Positions 16,969 to 25,637 are shown, numbered from the stretch's first letter. The stretch is DNA of 64,000 nucleotides from Lachnospiraceae bacterium (GCA_023663945.1 JAMPGL010000006.1:40991-104990); one strand, 5' to 3'. The notes: generated by a model not told the origin, from the sequence alone. Program-made: numbers and translations.

Positions 16969-18414
16969 ATGAAAATATATAAAAAGTTACTTGCATTAGG
17001 ACTCAGCGTTGCAATGATTGCTTCACTTACAGCCTGCGGAGGCAGCGGGAACACAAGCGCCAGTGCACCGGCATCTTCCGGAGATGAAGCACAGACAGAG
17101 GCAGCTGCACCTGAAACAGAAGCTCAGGGAGACGCAGAAGAGGAATCCGCACCGGTAAATACCGGAGAGACCAGAACCATCAAGATTGGTACATGGTACG
17201 ATCACTATTATGACAGTACGCACAGCGATATTCACGATGATCCCAGTGTGGCGGACGAGGAATTGGCGCAGGCTCACTTTGATATTGTAAAGGAAGTGGA
17301 AGAGAAATATAATGTGAAGATTGAGTTTGTTAACCTGACCTATACGGGCATTCAGGAATCTATCAATACTTCCATTCTTGCAGGACAGCCGGACTGTGAT
17401 ATTTACGAGGTAGACTTAAGCTTTGGTATCGGAGCCGCTTTAAACGGCTATGCAACCAACATGGAAGATATTCTTCCTGCCGACAATGACCTGTTTAATG
17501 ACCAGATGGTATTTTCACAGGTAGATATCGGTCTTGACGAGGGCGTTTATCTGTTCCAGTCCAACAGCGCTGAAATGCTCCTTGCAAATACCTATATGCT
17601 TGCTTTCAATAAGCAGATGCTTGACGAGGCGGGCTTAGAGGATCCGAATGAGCTTTATGCAAAAGGCGAGTGGACATGGGATAAGTGGAGGGAATACCTG
17701 CTTGCCCTTACTCAGGATACGGACGGCGACGGCGTGACAGATGTTTACGGTTACGGTTCCCGCTGGGATTTCCTTGTTTACAACCTGCTTATGAGCAACG
17801 GCACTGCAATTGCAGCTGGCGAGACCGAAAGCCTGTCAGCTCCCGAAGTAACGGAAGTACTTGATTTTATCTACAATATGTATAATGTAGATCATGTTGC
17901 GAATCCTTGGAACTCAGATGATTTTGATTACAACCAGAACTGCTATATGGACGGAAGAGTTGCATTCTGGATTGATGCGGCATGGATTTCTTCCGCAAAC
18001 GAAGATGCAAACCTTGAGTTTGACGTAGTATGGTGTCCTTGGCCTATTGGACCTTCCGGCGATGAATCTACCAACAAATTTAAGAACGTTTCCTCCGGCA
18101 ACGCATGGATGATTCCGGCAGGCGTTCAGGATCCGGAGCTTGTTTATAACGTATTCTATGATTGGCAGAACTGGTATCACGGCGACACCGACCTTCGCGA
18201 CGGCGATCTGACATGGTGGGAAGACTGTGCAATCACAGAAGAAAACTATGCAGTTATGGAATATATGGGAGCAAGAGGTGCATTTGACCTTTGGAACTCC
18301 TTAGGGCTTGATTGGGATTGGTCATTGTTATTAAATGGCGAGATGACAGCGGCACAGTTCCAGGAGACCTATAAGCAGAACGTACAGGATGCTTTGGATG
18401 CGTTCTACAAATAA
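16969..18414 (+). CDS. Family 1 extracellular solute-binding lipoprotein
   Basis: A 481-residue lipoprotein (lipobox ASLTAC, then an acidic/Ala linker to ~residue 60). The mature part has the type 1 binding fold: TIKIGTWYDHYYDS, SILAGQPDCDIYEVDLSFG, YMLAFNKQMLDEAGL and a Ca-loop-like DTDGDGVTD. Aromatic residues are frequent (WTWDKWREYL, WYHGDTDLRDGDLTWW), as expected for sugar stacking. AAAGGAGG lies 9 nt upstream. Last gene before a strong terminator, so it is the terminal gene of the operon and the most likely partner of permease set B. Confidence 0.9.
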   Translation: MKIYKKLLALGLSVAMIASLTACGGSGNTSASAPASSGDEAQTEAAAPETEAQGDAEEESAPVNTGETRTIKIGTWYDHYYDSTHSDIHDDPSVADEELAQAHFDIVKEVEEKYNVKIEFVNLTYTGIQESINTSILAGQPDCDIYEVDLSFGIGAALNGYATNMEDILPADNDLFNDQMVFSQVDIGLDEGVYLFQSNSAEMLLANTYMLAFNKQMLDEAGLEDPNELYAKGEWTWDKWREYLLALTQDTDGDGVTDVYGYGSRWDFLVYNLLMSNGTAIAAGETESLSAPEVTEVLDFIYNMYNVDHVANPWNSDDFDYNQNCYMDGRVAFWIDAAWISSANEDANLEFDVVWCPWPIGPSGDESTNKFKNVSSGNAWMIPAGVQDPELVYNVFYDWQNWYHGDTDLRDGDLTWWEDCAITEENYAVMEYMGARGAFDLWNSLGLDWDWSLLLNGEMTAAQFQETYKQNVQDALDAFYK

Positions 18415-18467
18415 AGAACTGTGAGAAACGGCAGGATTTGTGTTTTGAGAGGATTCTGCTGCAAAAA

Positions 18468-18501
18468 CGCCCGTATCCATATGGGTACGGGCGCTTTTTT
18501 T
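18468..18501 (+). terminator. Strong intrinsic terminator closing the glycan operon
   Basis: CGCCCGTATC at 18468-18477 pairs with GGTACGGGCG at 18484-18493 (one T-G pair), around a CATATG loop, followed by C and seven T (18495-18501). It lies 54 nt after the binding-protein stop. Confidence 0.9.
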
Positions 18502-18552
18502 GAAGAGCCCTGTGTTTTTGCAGGAAATATGGCGGGAAAGAGCAGGAATTTT

Positions 18553-19188
18553 ATGTTTCGCAGTGACAATTTGTTCAGCCGGTTTATGAATGTACTGTTT
18601 GATATTATCTTGATTGATGTGTTGTGGATTGTCTGTTCACTGCCCCTTGTGACGGCTGGGGCGGCATTTACGGGAGCATATTATGCCATGGCAAAATCGG
18701 TGCGGTATAAGACCGGTTACACGGCAGGGGAATTTTTTCATTCCTTTCGGAATAATTTTAAACAGTCGCTGCCCATGAGCGCTGTCTTTTGGCTGGCATC
18801 GGCTGCCCTTGGGATTGATATCTGGTATGTATGGAACAATGACAGCAGACAGAACAGCGCAATTTTTATGATACTGGTTTTTATCTTATTTCTTATGATG
18901 GGCGTAAGCGTTTATGTCTGCCCGCTTTTATCCAGATTTGAAAAGAGAAATCTGGAGCTCATAAAGCTTGCGGCGTTAGTGATGTTTAAATATCTGCCGG
19001 TCACTGTAGTTATCTTGGTTCTTTTTTTGGTGATGGGAGTCTTGATTTATCTGATGCCCTGGGCGGTTTTAGTTCTGCCCGGCGTTTATTTGTATGCACT
19101 TACATTTCCTATGGAAAAAATCTTGAGAAAATTGATGCCGGATGTGGAAGAAGGCAGTGAAGAGGCAGAAAAGTGGTATTATCAATAG
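18553..19188 (+). CDS. DUF624 (YesL-like) membrane protein, second copy
   Basis: The reading frame opens earlier (GTG 18421), but that part runs through the terminator at 18468-18501 and is rejected. ATG 18553 has AGGA five bases upstream and gives MFRSDNLFSRFMN, typical for the family; ATG 18529 is an alternative adding eight residues. About five membrane helices, with the conserved SLPLVTAGAAFTGAYYAM core and a C-terminus ending EEAEKWYYQ, very like the end of the copy at 2707-3405 (ADAWYYE). No clear promoter fits between the terminator and the start, so read-through may drive it together with the LacI gene 13 nt downstream. Confidence 0.82.
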   Translation: MFRSDNLFSRFMNVLFDIILIDVLWIVCSLPLVTAGAAFTGAYYAMAKSVRYKTGYTAGEFFHSFRNNFKQSLPMSAVFWLASAALGIDIWYVWNNDSRQNSAIFMILVFILFLMMGVSVYVCPLLSRFEKRNLELIKLAALVMFKYLPVTVVILVLFLVMGVLIYLMPWAVLVLPGVYLYALTFPMEKILRKLMPDVEEGSEEAEKWYYQ

Positions 19189-19201
19189 AGGGTGAAACAA
19201 C

Positions 19202-20230
19202 ATGGCAAAGACAGTTAAAATGCAGGATATAGCCGGAAAGCTGGGAGTCAGCACGATGACGGTTTCCAAGGCGTTAGCGGGGAAACCCGGCGTCAGTGAG
19301 TCTATGCGGGAGAAGATTAAAAAGCTTGCCGTTGAAATGGGCTATATGGCGCCCGGTTCTGAGAAGGATGAACTGGGTAAAAGCTATAACATCGGCGTGA
19401 TTCTTGCAGAGTATTATACGGAAAAATATGAAACCTTTTACTGGAAACTCTATCAGTCGCTGAGTACCAATGCCGTTCGCAAGAACTGCTTTGTTATGCT
19501 GGAGATTATCTCCTGTGAGGACGAAAAAAATCTACAGCTTCCGAAACTGATTCAGGAGAGAAAGATTGACGGGCTTCTGGTTTTAGGGGGGATGAGCAGC
19601 GATTATCTGCAAATGCTTGCAGTGGAAGAGAGCATTCCTATTTTGTATATGGATTTTTATGACAACTGCGTTTATGAGGACAGTGTGATTTCCAACAGCT
19701 TTTATGGCGCGTATGTAATGACCAACTATTTGTTTGAAAAGGGACACAGCAGGATCGGATTTGTGGGAACTTTGTTCAGCACCAAAAGTATTACCGACCG
19801 ATTTATGGGCTTTGAAAAGGCAATGATCGAGCATGGGGAAAAGGTGAGGGAAGAGTGGATTATCCCGGACAGGGAACAGGCGCGCAGCAGCTATGAGAAG
19901 ATAACGCTTCCCATGGAGATGCCTACGGCATTTGTATGTAACTGTGATCTTACGGCTTCCAAGCTGATCCGCAGTCTTCATGAAAAGGGCTACCGCGTGC
20001 CGGAAGATATTTCGGTAGTGGGTTATGATGACTTTTTGCATCCGGGGCTTTGTGATGTGGAGATCACTACCTATGGAGTGGACATGGATCATATGGCGGA
20101 AACTGCGGTTACAGTGATGGTAAAGCGAATTACAGGCTGTGAATGCCGGAAAGGGATTCATGTGATAGAGGGCTACGTTGCCGAGAAGAACAGCGTGTCG
20201 GATATTAGGGAAACTCTTAACAAAAATTAA
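19202..20230 (+). CDS. LacI-family transcriptional regulator
   Basis: 342 residues. The N-terminal helix-turn-helix reads VKMQDIAGKLGVSTMTVSKA, followed by the hinge helix region (KIKKLAVEMGYM). The periplasmic-binding-protein-like effector domain runs from ~60, with FVGTLFSTKSITDRFMGFEKA and ISVVGYDDFLHPGLCDVEIT. It follows the DUF624 gene by 13 nt. The likely role is sensing a sugar made by the upstream locus and controlling it; candidate sites lie in the 797-1182 leader. The effector is unknown. Confidence 0.9.
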   Translation: MAKTVKMQDIAGKLGVSTMTVSKALAGKPGVSESMREKIKKLAVEMGYMAPGSEKDELGKSYNIGVILAEYYTEKYETFYWKLYQSLSTNAVRKNCFVMLEIISCEDEKNLQLPKLIQERKIDGLLVLGGMSSDYLQMLAVEESIPILYMDFYDNCVYEDSVISNSFYGAYVMTNYLFEKGHSRIGFVGTLFSTKSITDRFMGFEKAMIEHGEKVREEWIIPDREQARSSYEKITLPMEMPTAFVCNCDLTASKLIRSLHEKGYRVPEDISVVGYDDFLHPGLCDVEITTYGVDMDHMAETAVTVMVKRITGCECRKGIHVIEGYVAEKNSVSDIRETLNKN

Positions 20231-20305
20231 GGATTTCTTCATATACATCCTGCGAAAATCTGCTAAAATTCTACAAGAAAGTTTACTTACAGGGGTTGAA
20301 GCGGG

Positions 20306-21268
20306 ATGGAGTTGGAGTTTATCGATATTTCACAGCACGGAGAGGAGAAGAGGACTTCCGGAAGCAGAAATTATGTCAGCGGAAGCGTTGTGCGCGCGGA
20401 AAGACCAGCGGTTAGAAATTCATACAGAGATAAAAGACCGGCGCCTGGGCGCAGTCAGGGGCAGAGAAGACCGGTTTCTGGCAGCAGAACCAGAAGGGCG
20501 GAGCCGCAAAGAGTCCGGCGGACACCGGAGGAGATAGAACGCCGCAGACAGATGATTCTCGCCAAAAAGAAACGGCAGAGGCAGCGCAGGATGATAAAGG
20601 GTATCATTTTGCTATGTGAAACTGCATTTATTGTGCTTTTGTGCCTGCTTTTGTATCAACTGATCCGTTCATTCGGAACTGACCAAAAGGAGGCTGAGTC
20701 TGTGATTTCAAAGAATCAGGAAGCGGTCAAAGCGGTTCAGGAGAATCAATCATCAAAACCTCTGATAACGGAGGATTTTTTGACGGTAAATCCTTATTCA
20801 AGACCCGGCGAAAAGTTAGAGGATGTTAACAATATTTTTGTTCATTATACGGCAAATAAAGGGACAAGCGCGGCGCAGAACAGAAGTTATTTTGAAAATC
20901 TGGGAGTTACCGGCGAAACTTCGGCAAGCGCACATTTTATCATCGGTTATGACGGGGAGATCATACAGTGTGTTCCATTGGATGAAATTGCGTATGCCGT
21001 GATGGGAAGGAACTATGATTCCATCTCGATTGAATGCTGTTATCAGGATGATGACGGAGAGTTTACTTATGCCACCTATCGGTCCCTTATCAGGCTTTGT
21101 GCGTGGCTGCTCAATGAATATGACTTAAGTCCGTCAGACATGCGCAGGCATTATGATGAAGGCGGGAAAAAGTGTCCTTTGTACTTTGTGGAGCATGAAG
21201 GGGCATGGGAGCAGTTTATAGAGGATTTGACAGATTATATATTGGAAAAGGAAGAACCGGCGGTGTGA
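20306..21268 (+). CDS. Membrane-anchored N-acetylmuramoyl-L-alanine amidase (Amidase_2)
   Basis: 320 residues: a ~95-residue Arg/Lys/Ser-rich cytoplasmic part, one membrane helix (IILLCETAFIVLLCLLLYQL), a linker, and an Amidase_2/PGRP-like domain from ~165. Zinc-ligand candidates are the His in NIFVHYTAN and the His in MRRHYDEGGKKCPLYF; SAHFIIGYDGEIIQCVP is the conserved core strand pair. Predicted to cut the stem peptide from muramic acid in peptidoglycan. The long basic cytoplasmic tail is unusual. Monocistronic and convergent with the XRE gene; a shared hairpin lies at its stop. Confidence 0.85.
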   Translation: MELEFIDISQHGEEKRTSGSRNYVSGSVVRAERPAVRNSYRDKRPAPGRSQGQRRPVSGSRTRRAEPQRVRRTPEEIERRRQMILAKKKRQRQRRMIKGIILLCETAFIVLLCLLLYQLIRSFGTDQKEAESVISKNQEAVKAVQENQSSKPLITEDFLTVNPYSRPGEKLEDVNNIFVHYTANKGTSAAQNRSYFENLGVTGETSASAHFIIGYDGEIIQCVPLDEIAYAVMGRNYDSISIECCYQDDDGEFTYATYRSLIRLCAWLLNEYDLSPSDMRRHYDEGGKKCPLYFVEHEGAWEQFIEDLTDYILEKEEPAV

Positions 21269-21280
21269 ACTGCCGGTTTT
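21255..21280. terminator. Hairpin terminator between convergent genes
   Basis: AACCGGC (21255-21261) pairs with GCCGGTT (21272-21278) over a 10-nt loop. The stem overlaps the amidase stop codon; TTTT follows on the + strand, and TTCTTC on the - strand. Confidence 0.6.
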
Positions 21281-21734
21281 ATGTGCTGTTTTTTTCGGAA
21301 GCCCTGTTTTGAAGTTTTACTTTCAAAAATGTAAGGATATCATCTTGATCCCGCTGATCCAACTGTAAGAAATAATAAATTAAAAGCCGCTCTTTATGAT
21401 CCAAATTTCGTATTTTTTTTTGAATGGCAGGTGTACTGGTATATTCAAGATAATTCGTCAGGTCATCAGACAGATCTACATTGACCGTTTGATTTTTTTG
21501 AGCAAAATCCATGTTAATATTATAGGTTACAACCAGATCCAGAAAATTTTCCACAGGAATTCCATATAATTTTGCTAGATTATATAGTGAATTGACAGGC
21601 GGGGTGATCCTGCCTGTTTCATAATGGGAATAAGTCTGCCTGGTAATATTTAGATGAGAGGCAACGAATTCCTGAGAATAGTTAAAAGCTTTACGAAGAT
21701 CCTTTAAATATTGTTCTAATGTTGTATTCTGCAT
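21279..21734 (-). CDS. XRE-type (Cro/C1) transcriptional regulator
   Basis: 151 residues. The N-terminal HTH_3 domain reads LRKAFNYSQEFVASHLNITR, then QTYSHYETGRITPP. The C-terminal half (from ~75) is a helical acidic domain with no family I recognise, ending in DILTFLKVKLQNR. It is divergent from the secreted-protein gene at 21983, and the space between holds three AT palindromes, a standard layout for an autoregulated repressor that also controls its neighbour. GGAG lies upstream of the ATG. Confidence 0.85.
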   Translation of the reverse strand: MQNTTLEQYLKDLRKAFNYSQEFVASHLNITRQTYSHYETGRITPPVNSLYNLAKLYGIPVENFLDLVVTYNINMDFAQKNQTVNVDLSDDLTNYLEYTSTPAIQKKIRNLDHKERLLIYYFLQLDQRDQDDILTFLKVKLQNRASEKNST

Positions 21735-21804
21735 AGTTTACTCCATGTCTTAAAATTCTTCTAATAAGATTCCCTGATTAAAGTGTTTGCTATAATAATA
21801 AATT

Positions 21805-21820
21805 GTATTAAAAATAATAC
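21805..21820. promoter_or_regulatory. Palindrome upstream of the -35 (operator candidate)
   Basis: GTATTA-aaaa-TAATAC is a perfect inverted repeat, ending at the base before the -35 of the promoter at 21821-21849. Confidence 0.5.
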
Positions 21821-21849
21821 TTGAAAATATATTAGGAATAGCGTAATAT
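21821..21849 (+). promoter_or_regulatory. Promoter of the secreted-protein gene
   Basis: TTGAAA (21821-21826), a 17-nt spacer, then TAATAT (21844-21849). The predicted transcription start near 21856 lies just before two operator-like palindromes. Confidence 0.7.
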
Positions 21850-21858
21850 ATAATAAGT

Positions 21859-21895
21859 GCTATTGATAATAGCTAATTATGTTATTAATAATAGC
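21859..21895. promoter_or_regulatory. Two matching operators 22 bp apart
   Basis: GCTATTgatAATAGC (21859-21873) and GTTATTaatAATAGC (21881-21895) share the consensus GYTATTNATAATAGC. They are spaced two helical turns apart, directly downstream of the predicted start of transcription. Likely bound by the adjacent XRE protein (inference). Confidence 0.6.
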
Positions 21896-21982
21896 GGACT
21901 CAATCAAAGAGGGCGACCATTCTTTTTGTTTCCATAATGGGGAATAGAAGGATCGCAAATAAATAATATAGGAGGAAAAACG

Positions 21983-22642
21983 ATGAAAGTAGGTATGATC
22001 AAAAAGCTGATGATGGGGGCATTGGCAGTTTCTTTGACTGTGGCTCCCACGATGGGCGTGCTTGCTTCCGCTTCCACAACAGTGACCCAAAGCACGGAAA
22101 CTGTTGTAGAAAAGGCAGTTGCGGAAAGCACATCGGGAGAGGTTACGACTATTGCTGAAATTCCCAATACCAGTATAGTTGCAGGTATTAAAACCACCGT
22201 AGACGGTGTTTACCTTGCAACCTGCGTAAATGGAAGCGTTGTCACAACCAGTATTGCTGCAATCAAAGAAGGCTATGGACTTACCGGAAGTGAGAAGCCT
22301 TATGCTAAATTCTCAAATCTGGATGTAAAGAAAAGTCCGCTCGCAAAGCAGGCAATTGATTTTGCCGCGGCATCTCAGGGAGCAGTTGTAGGTCCTATGC
22401 TCAACATTGAGTTTGGCAAAATGTCAGGCGGAAAATACAGCCTTCTTCCTTCTGATGGTGCGACGATTAGACCGTCTATAGGTATTCCGAAGAACTTTGC
22501 TGAATCCGGAAAGACCTATGCCGTTGTTTGCGTACGTGCGGGCGGAGCAGTGTCCATTTTGGCAGATCTTGATTCTAATCCTGATACCGTTACCTTTGAT
22601 ACTACCGGTGGCGCAGGCGCTTATGCAATCATTAAGTATTAA
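21983..22642 (+). CDS. Small secreted protein of unknown function
   Basis: 219 residues with a clear signal peptide (KKLMMGALAVSLTVAPTMGV, cleavage near VLASAS) and AGGAGG upstream. The mature part is Thr/Ser/Val/Gly-rich, with few aromatic residues and beta-strand-like stretches (TVDGVYLATCVNGSVVTTSI, TYAVVCVRAGGAVSILADLD). It contains two Cys, no membrane anchor and no sortase motif. I recognise no family. Similar beta-rich secreted proteins occur in Lachnospiraceae next to XRE regulators, but I cannot verify this. Its expression is probably switched by the XRE repressor through the palindromes upstream. Confidence 0.7.
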   Translation: MKVGMIKKLMMGALAVSLTVAPTMGVLASASTTVTQSTETVVEKAVAESTSGEVTTIAEIPNTSIVAGIKTTVDGVYLATCVNGSVVTTSIAAIKEGYGLTGSEKPYAKFSNLDVKKSPLAKQAIDFAAASQGAVVGPMLNIEFGKMSGGKYSLLPSDGATIRPSIGIPKNFAESGKTYAVVCVRAGGAVSILADLDSNPDTVTFDTTGGAGAYAIIKY

Positions 22643-22658
22643 TGAGACATGTTCATGG

Positions 22659-22690
22659 AAGAAGCTGCCGTAGAATCAGCAGCTTCTTCT
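22659..22690 (+). terminator. Hairpin after the secreted-protein gene
   Basis: AAGAAGCTGC (22659-22668) pairs perfectly with GCAGCTTCTT (22679-22688). The U-tract is poor (CTGT follows), so termination efficiency is uncertain. Confidence 0.5.
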
Positions 22691-22723
22691 GTGAAACAGT
22701 AAGGCGAAAATTACAAGGCGACT

Positions 22724-24541
22724 ATGGACAAGATAAAAAATTTAAATAAGTATTTTATTTTGCTTTTTTTGATATTATTTAGCGTTTTTCAATATGGCAT
22801 CATGAAAATTTGTGGTTTTACCATGTATCCGGATGAGTTTGGATATTGGGCAAGTGCGGCAGAATTGGCGGGCTATGACTGGTCTGAAGCAGCATCTACG
22901 GGCTCTTATTATTCATTTGGATACAGCCTGATTTTATTTCCGGTACTTCTGCTTTTTAAGAATGGCGTATTTGCGTACCGCACAGCAATATTTATCAATA
23001 TACTGCTTATGCTTGGAAGTGTTCTTTTGCTTCACAAGATGCTTGGTATCCTTTATCCCCAATTAGAGCAGAACCTCAAGGGTTTTCTTTGCGGAATCGG
23101 AGTATTTTATCCAGTATGGATTTTTTATTCTCAAATGACCATGACGGAAGGGCTTTTGTTTTTCCTGTTTATTTTAACGGTCTGCTTGTTACTGACATTT
23201 CTGGAAAAGAAAAGCGTTAAAACAGGAATATTGATGGCAGCTGCATTTGTTTATATGTATTGCGTGCATATGCGTACAATTGGAATCTTAATTGCTGGCA
23301 GCGTGACTCTTTTCTTTTGGGTTCTGGCTGGAAAAAAGAGAAAACGATATTTGCTCTTTTGGGGGGCGGCATTGTTAATTGCTGGAAGTGCAGCTCTATA
23401 TTTGAAGGATAAAACTATTTTGCAGGTATTTTCTTATGCTGAAGAGGGAACGCTTGCGGGTAATGATTATAGCAGACAATGGGAAAAGATTGAGTCTCTT
23501 CTTGGTGCTGGAGGAATCCGGAATTTAATTGACGGAGTTGTTGGGAAAATTTTTTATTTGGGAATTTCCAGTTTTGGAACTTTTTATTGGGCAATTTGGT
23601 GGTGCGTAAATGAGATCATAAAAGGGATAAAAGAAATTAAAAAGGACAGGCGGAAATCAGAACAAATTTCAATCTGTTCATGGGCGGCTCTTTTTTTATT
23701 GCTTTCGGTAATGGCTGAGATTCTGATTAGCTGTATTTTTTTAAATGGCACCAAGAAAATAGATGGTTTAGTGTATGGACGATACAATGAGATGATGGTT
23801 CCCGTTATGATTGTAATCGGACTTATTGCAATGATGAACAGCCGTTTTTTGTTCAGTGGAACATTACTGTCAGGAACCGCTGCCGGCTGTATGATGATTT
23901 ATCTTCTGGATGTGATTGAAAAGTGGAAATTGGAAGGTTTTAGGGGATACCATGCGGCAGGGATTAGTTATCTGCTAAAGGAAAGGCAGATGGAAGAAGG
24001 AACTTTTAATATGATTTTCTTTTTCCGTAACACTTGGCTTTGGGGATTCGGCTGTATGCTTTTTATAGCGGCGATGGTATGGGCTGCAAGGCGGAAAAAG
24101 AATGCTGCGTGGATATTATTGGGTGTTCTGGCTGTGGAAATTACGGCGGGGATACAGATTAGTGAGCATTACACCTATTCCGTTAATCGTGTCAATTATG
24201 GAAACCTGATTATTTCTGACAGGATTCGTGAGATGTATGTGGAGGGGGATCAAATTGCTTATTTAGATGAGGGCATCCCACAGTTTGTAGATTTTGTACA
24301 AATGCAGATACCGGAGAAGCCAATCCATATTATTAAGATTTCCGATTTTTATGGGATGGACGATGAAATGTTTGGCTTTGAGGCTGGTGTTACAAGCAGA
24401 ATGTTGACAAAAGAACCATTGGAATTACCGGAATTTCTAATCACGCAAAGAGAGACAAAGCAGGATAAAGTTCTGCGAGGATGGTATCCCCAAAAGCTGG
24501 ATGCCGACACATTTTGTCTCTACATAAAGGAAAAAAGATGA
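22724..24541 (+). CDS. Polytopic GT39/ArnT-like membrane glycosyltransferase (putative)
   Basis: 605 residues with about eleven hydrophobic helices. The first outside loop carries YPDEFGYWASAAELAGYDWS, and the DE pair fits the catalytic acidic motif of GT-C (GT39/GT83, ArnT/PMT-like) lipid-linked sugar transferases. A soluble C-terminal part follows from ~500. The GT-C class is inferred from topology plus this motif. The protein at 30577-32376 shares the same start architecture (YDEG...YIAGKDW..ASISAYYGFGY). It overlaps the next gene (ATGA), so both are made together. Probably adds a sugar from a polyprenyl-phosphate donor on the outer face of the membrane. Confidence 0.65.
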   Translation: MDKIKNLNKYFILLFLILFSVFQYGIMKICGFTMYPDEFGYWASAAELAGYDWSEAASTGSYYSFGYSLILFPVLLLFKNGVFAYRTAIFINILLMLGSVLLLHKMLGILYPQLEQNLKGFLCGIGVFYPVWIFYSQMTMTEGLLFFLFILTVCLLLTFLEKKSVKTGILMAAAFVYMYCVHMRTIGILIAGSVTLFFWVLAGKKRKRYLLFWGAALLIAGSAALYLKDKTILQVFSYAEEGTLAGNDYSRQWEKIESLLGAGGIRNLIDGVVGKIFYLGISSFGTFYWAIWWCVNEIIKGIKEIKKDRRKSEQISICSWAALFLLLSVMAEILISCIFLNGTKKIDGLVYGRYNEMMVPVMIVIGLIAMMNSRFLFSGTLLSGTAAGCMMIYLLDVIEKWKLEGFRGYHAAGISYLLKERQMEEGTFNMIFFFRNTWLWGFGCMLFIAAMVWAARRKKNAAWILLGVLAVEITAGIQISEHYTYSVNRVNYGNLIISDRIREMYVEGDQIAYLDEGIPQFVDFVQMQIPEKPIHIIKISDFYGMDDEMFGFEAGVTSRMLTKEPLELPEFLITQRETKQDKVLRGWYPQKLDADTFCLYIKEKR

Positions 24542-25584
24542 AACTGATTATCCAGATACCTTGTTATAACGAGGCGGAGACATTGGAGATAGCATTAAAC
24601 GCTCTGCCGCAAAAGATAGACGGCATTGATGAAATTGAATATTTGATTATCAACGATGGAAGCAGTGACAATACAGTGGAAATTGCCAGAAAATGGGGCG
24701 TCCACCATGTAGTGAATTTTAAGCAGAATAAAGGGCTGGCAAAGGGATTTATGGCAGGAATAGACGAGTGTCTGAGGAATGGGGCGGATATCATAGTCAA
24801 TACGGACGCAGATAATCAGTATTGTGCAGATGATATTGCAACATTGATTTGTCCCATCCTGAATGGCAAGGCGGATATGGTGATCGGGGCAAGACCCATT
24901 GATGCGACAGAACACTTTTCTTTTGCAAAGAAAAAGTTACAGCATTTTGGAAGCTGGGTGGTAAGAAAAGCATCTAACACCAGCATACCAGATGCACCCA
25001 GTGGATTTCGGGCTTATTCCAGAGAAGCGGCCATGCGGCTGAATGTGGTTAACGATTATACATACACATTGGAAACAATTGTGCAGGCAGGCAGAGAAAA
25101 GATTGCAATCACCAGTGTGCCCATACATACCAATGCAGAATTACGCCCGTCAAGGCTGTTTAACAGCATTTGGGGATATGTGAAAAAAAGCATGATTACA
25201 ATCCTTCGCGTCTATGTGATGTATCAGCCTTTAAAATGTTTCGGTTATCTGGCAGTTATGCCGATTTTAACCGGACTGGCAATTGGTTTTCGCTTTTTGG
25301 GATTTATGGCGATGGGAAAAGCCGGCGGACATGTGCAGTCTCTGATTCTTGCATGCACATTGATTATTATTGGATTCCTCACTTTTATGATCGGTTTGGT
25401 GTCGGATGTGATCGCGGCTAACAGAAAACTTCTTCAGGATACGCAGTACCATGCAAGAAAGGCAGAGTATGACGCAATTTACATGCAGATGAAGATGGAG
25501 AAGGAAGCAGTAAAAACCTACAGAATTGTAGGGGAACCGGAGAAAGAAAAGGAAAGCTATGAGAATGTGAGCATATCCTTGTGA
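24538..25584 (+). CDS. GT2 family glycosyltransferase (polyprenyl-phosphate type)
   Basis: Start chosen at ATG 24538, which overlaps the upstream stop and has AAAGGA in front; an upstream in-frame ATG at 24481 lies inside the previous gene. 348 residues. The GT-A domain has IPCYNEAETL, INDGSSDNTVEIA and the metal-binding NTDADNQY (Asp90-Asp92). Two membrane helices come near the C-terminus (~235-300). This is the DPM1/GtrB/ArnC layout: makes polyprenyl-phosphate sugar, the donor needed by a GT-C enzyme such as the gene before it. That pairing is strong functional evidence for both. Confidence 0.85.
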   Translation: MKLIIQIPCYNEAETLEIALNALPQKIDGIDEIEYLIINDGSSDNTVEIARKWGVHHVVNFKQNKGLAKGFMAGIDECLRNGADIIVNTDADNQYCADDIATLICPILNGKADMVIGARPIDATEHFSFAKKKLQHFGSWVVRKASNTSIPDAPSGFRAYSREAAMRLNVVNDYTYTLETIVQAGREKIAITSVPIHTNAELRPSRLFNSIWGYVKKSMITILRVYVMYQPLKCFGYLAVMPILTGLAIGFRFLGFMAMGKAGGHVQSLILACTLIIIGFLTFMIGLVSDVIAANRKLLQDTQYHARKAEYDAIYMQMKMEKEAVKTYRIVGEPEKEKESYENVSISL

Positions 25585-25600
25585 CATATAGCTGAGAACC

Positions 25601-25627
25601 TTGATAATTGAATACTTTGCATTAGGA
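25601..25627 (+). repeat. Left 27-bp inverted repeat
   Basis: Begins TTGATAATTGAATACTTTGC and ends ATTAGGA. It differs from the reverse complement of the right copy at two positions (T/C at base 5 and T/C at base 23). Confidence 0.85.
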
Positions 25628-25637
25628 AAATATTGTG

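Noticed and set aside
18421-18552. Extended start of the second DUF624 gene from GTG 18421
   Set aside because: This part runs straight through a strong terminator (18468-18501) and has no hydrophobic or family-like sequence; ATG 18553 fits the family start.
19583-20248. 221-codon minus-strand frame
   Set aside because: Lies antisense within the clear LacI gene, with no family pattern and no ribosome binding site; a shadow of codon bias.
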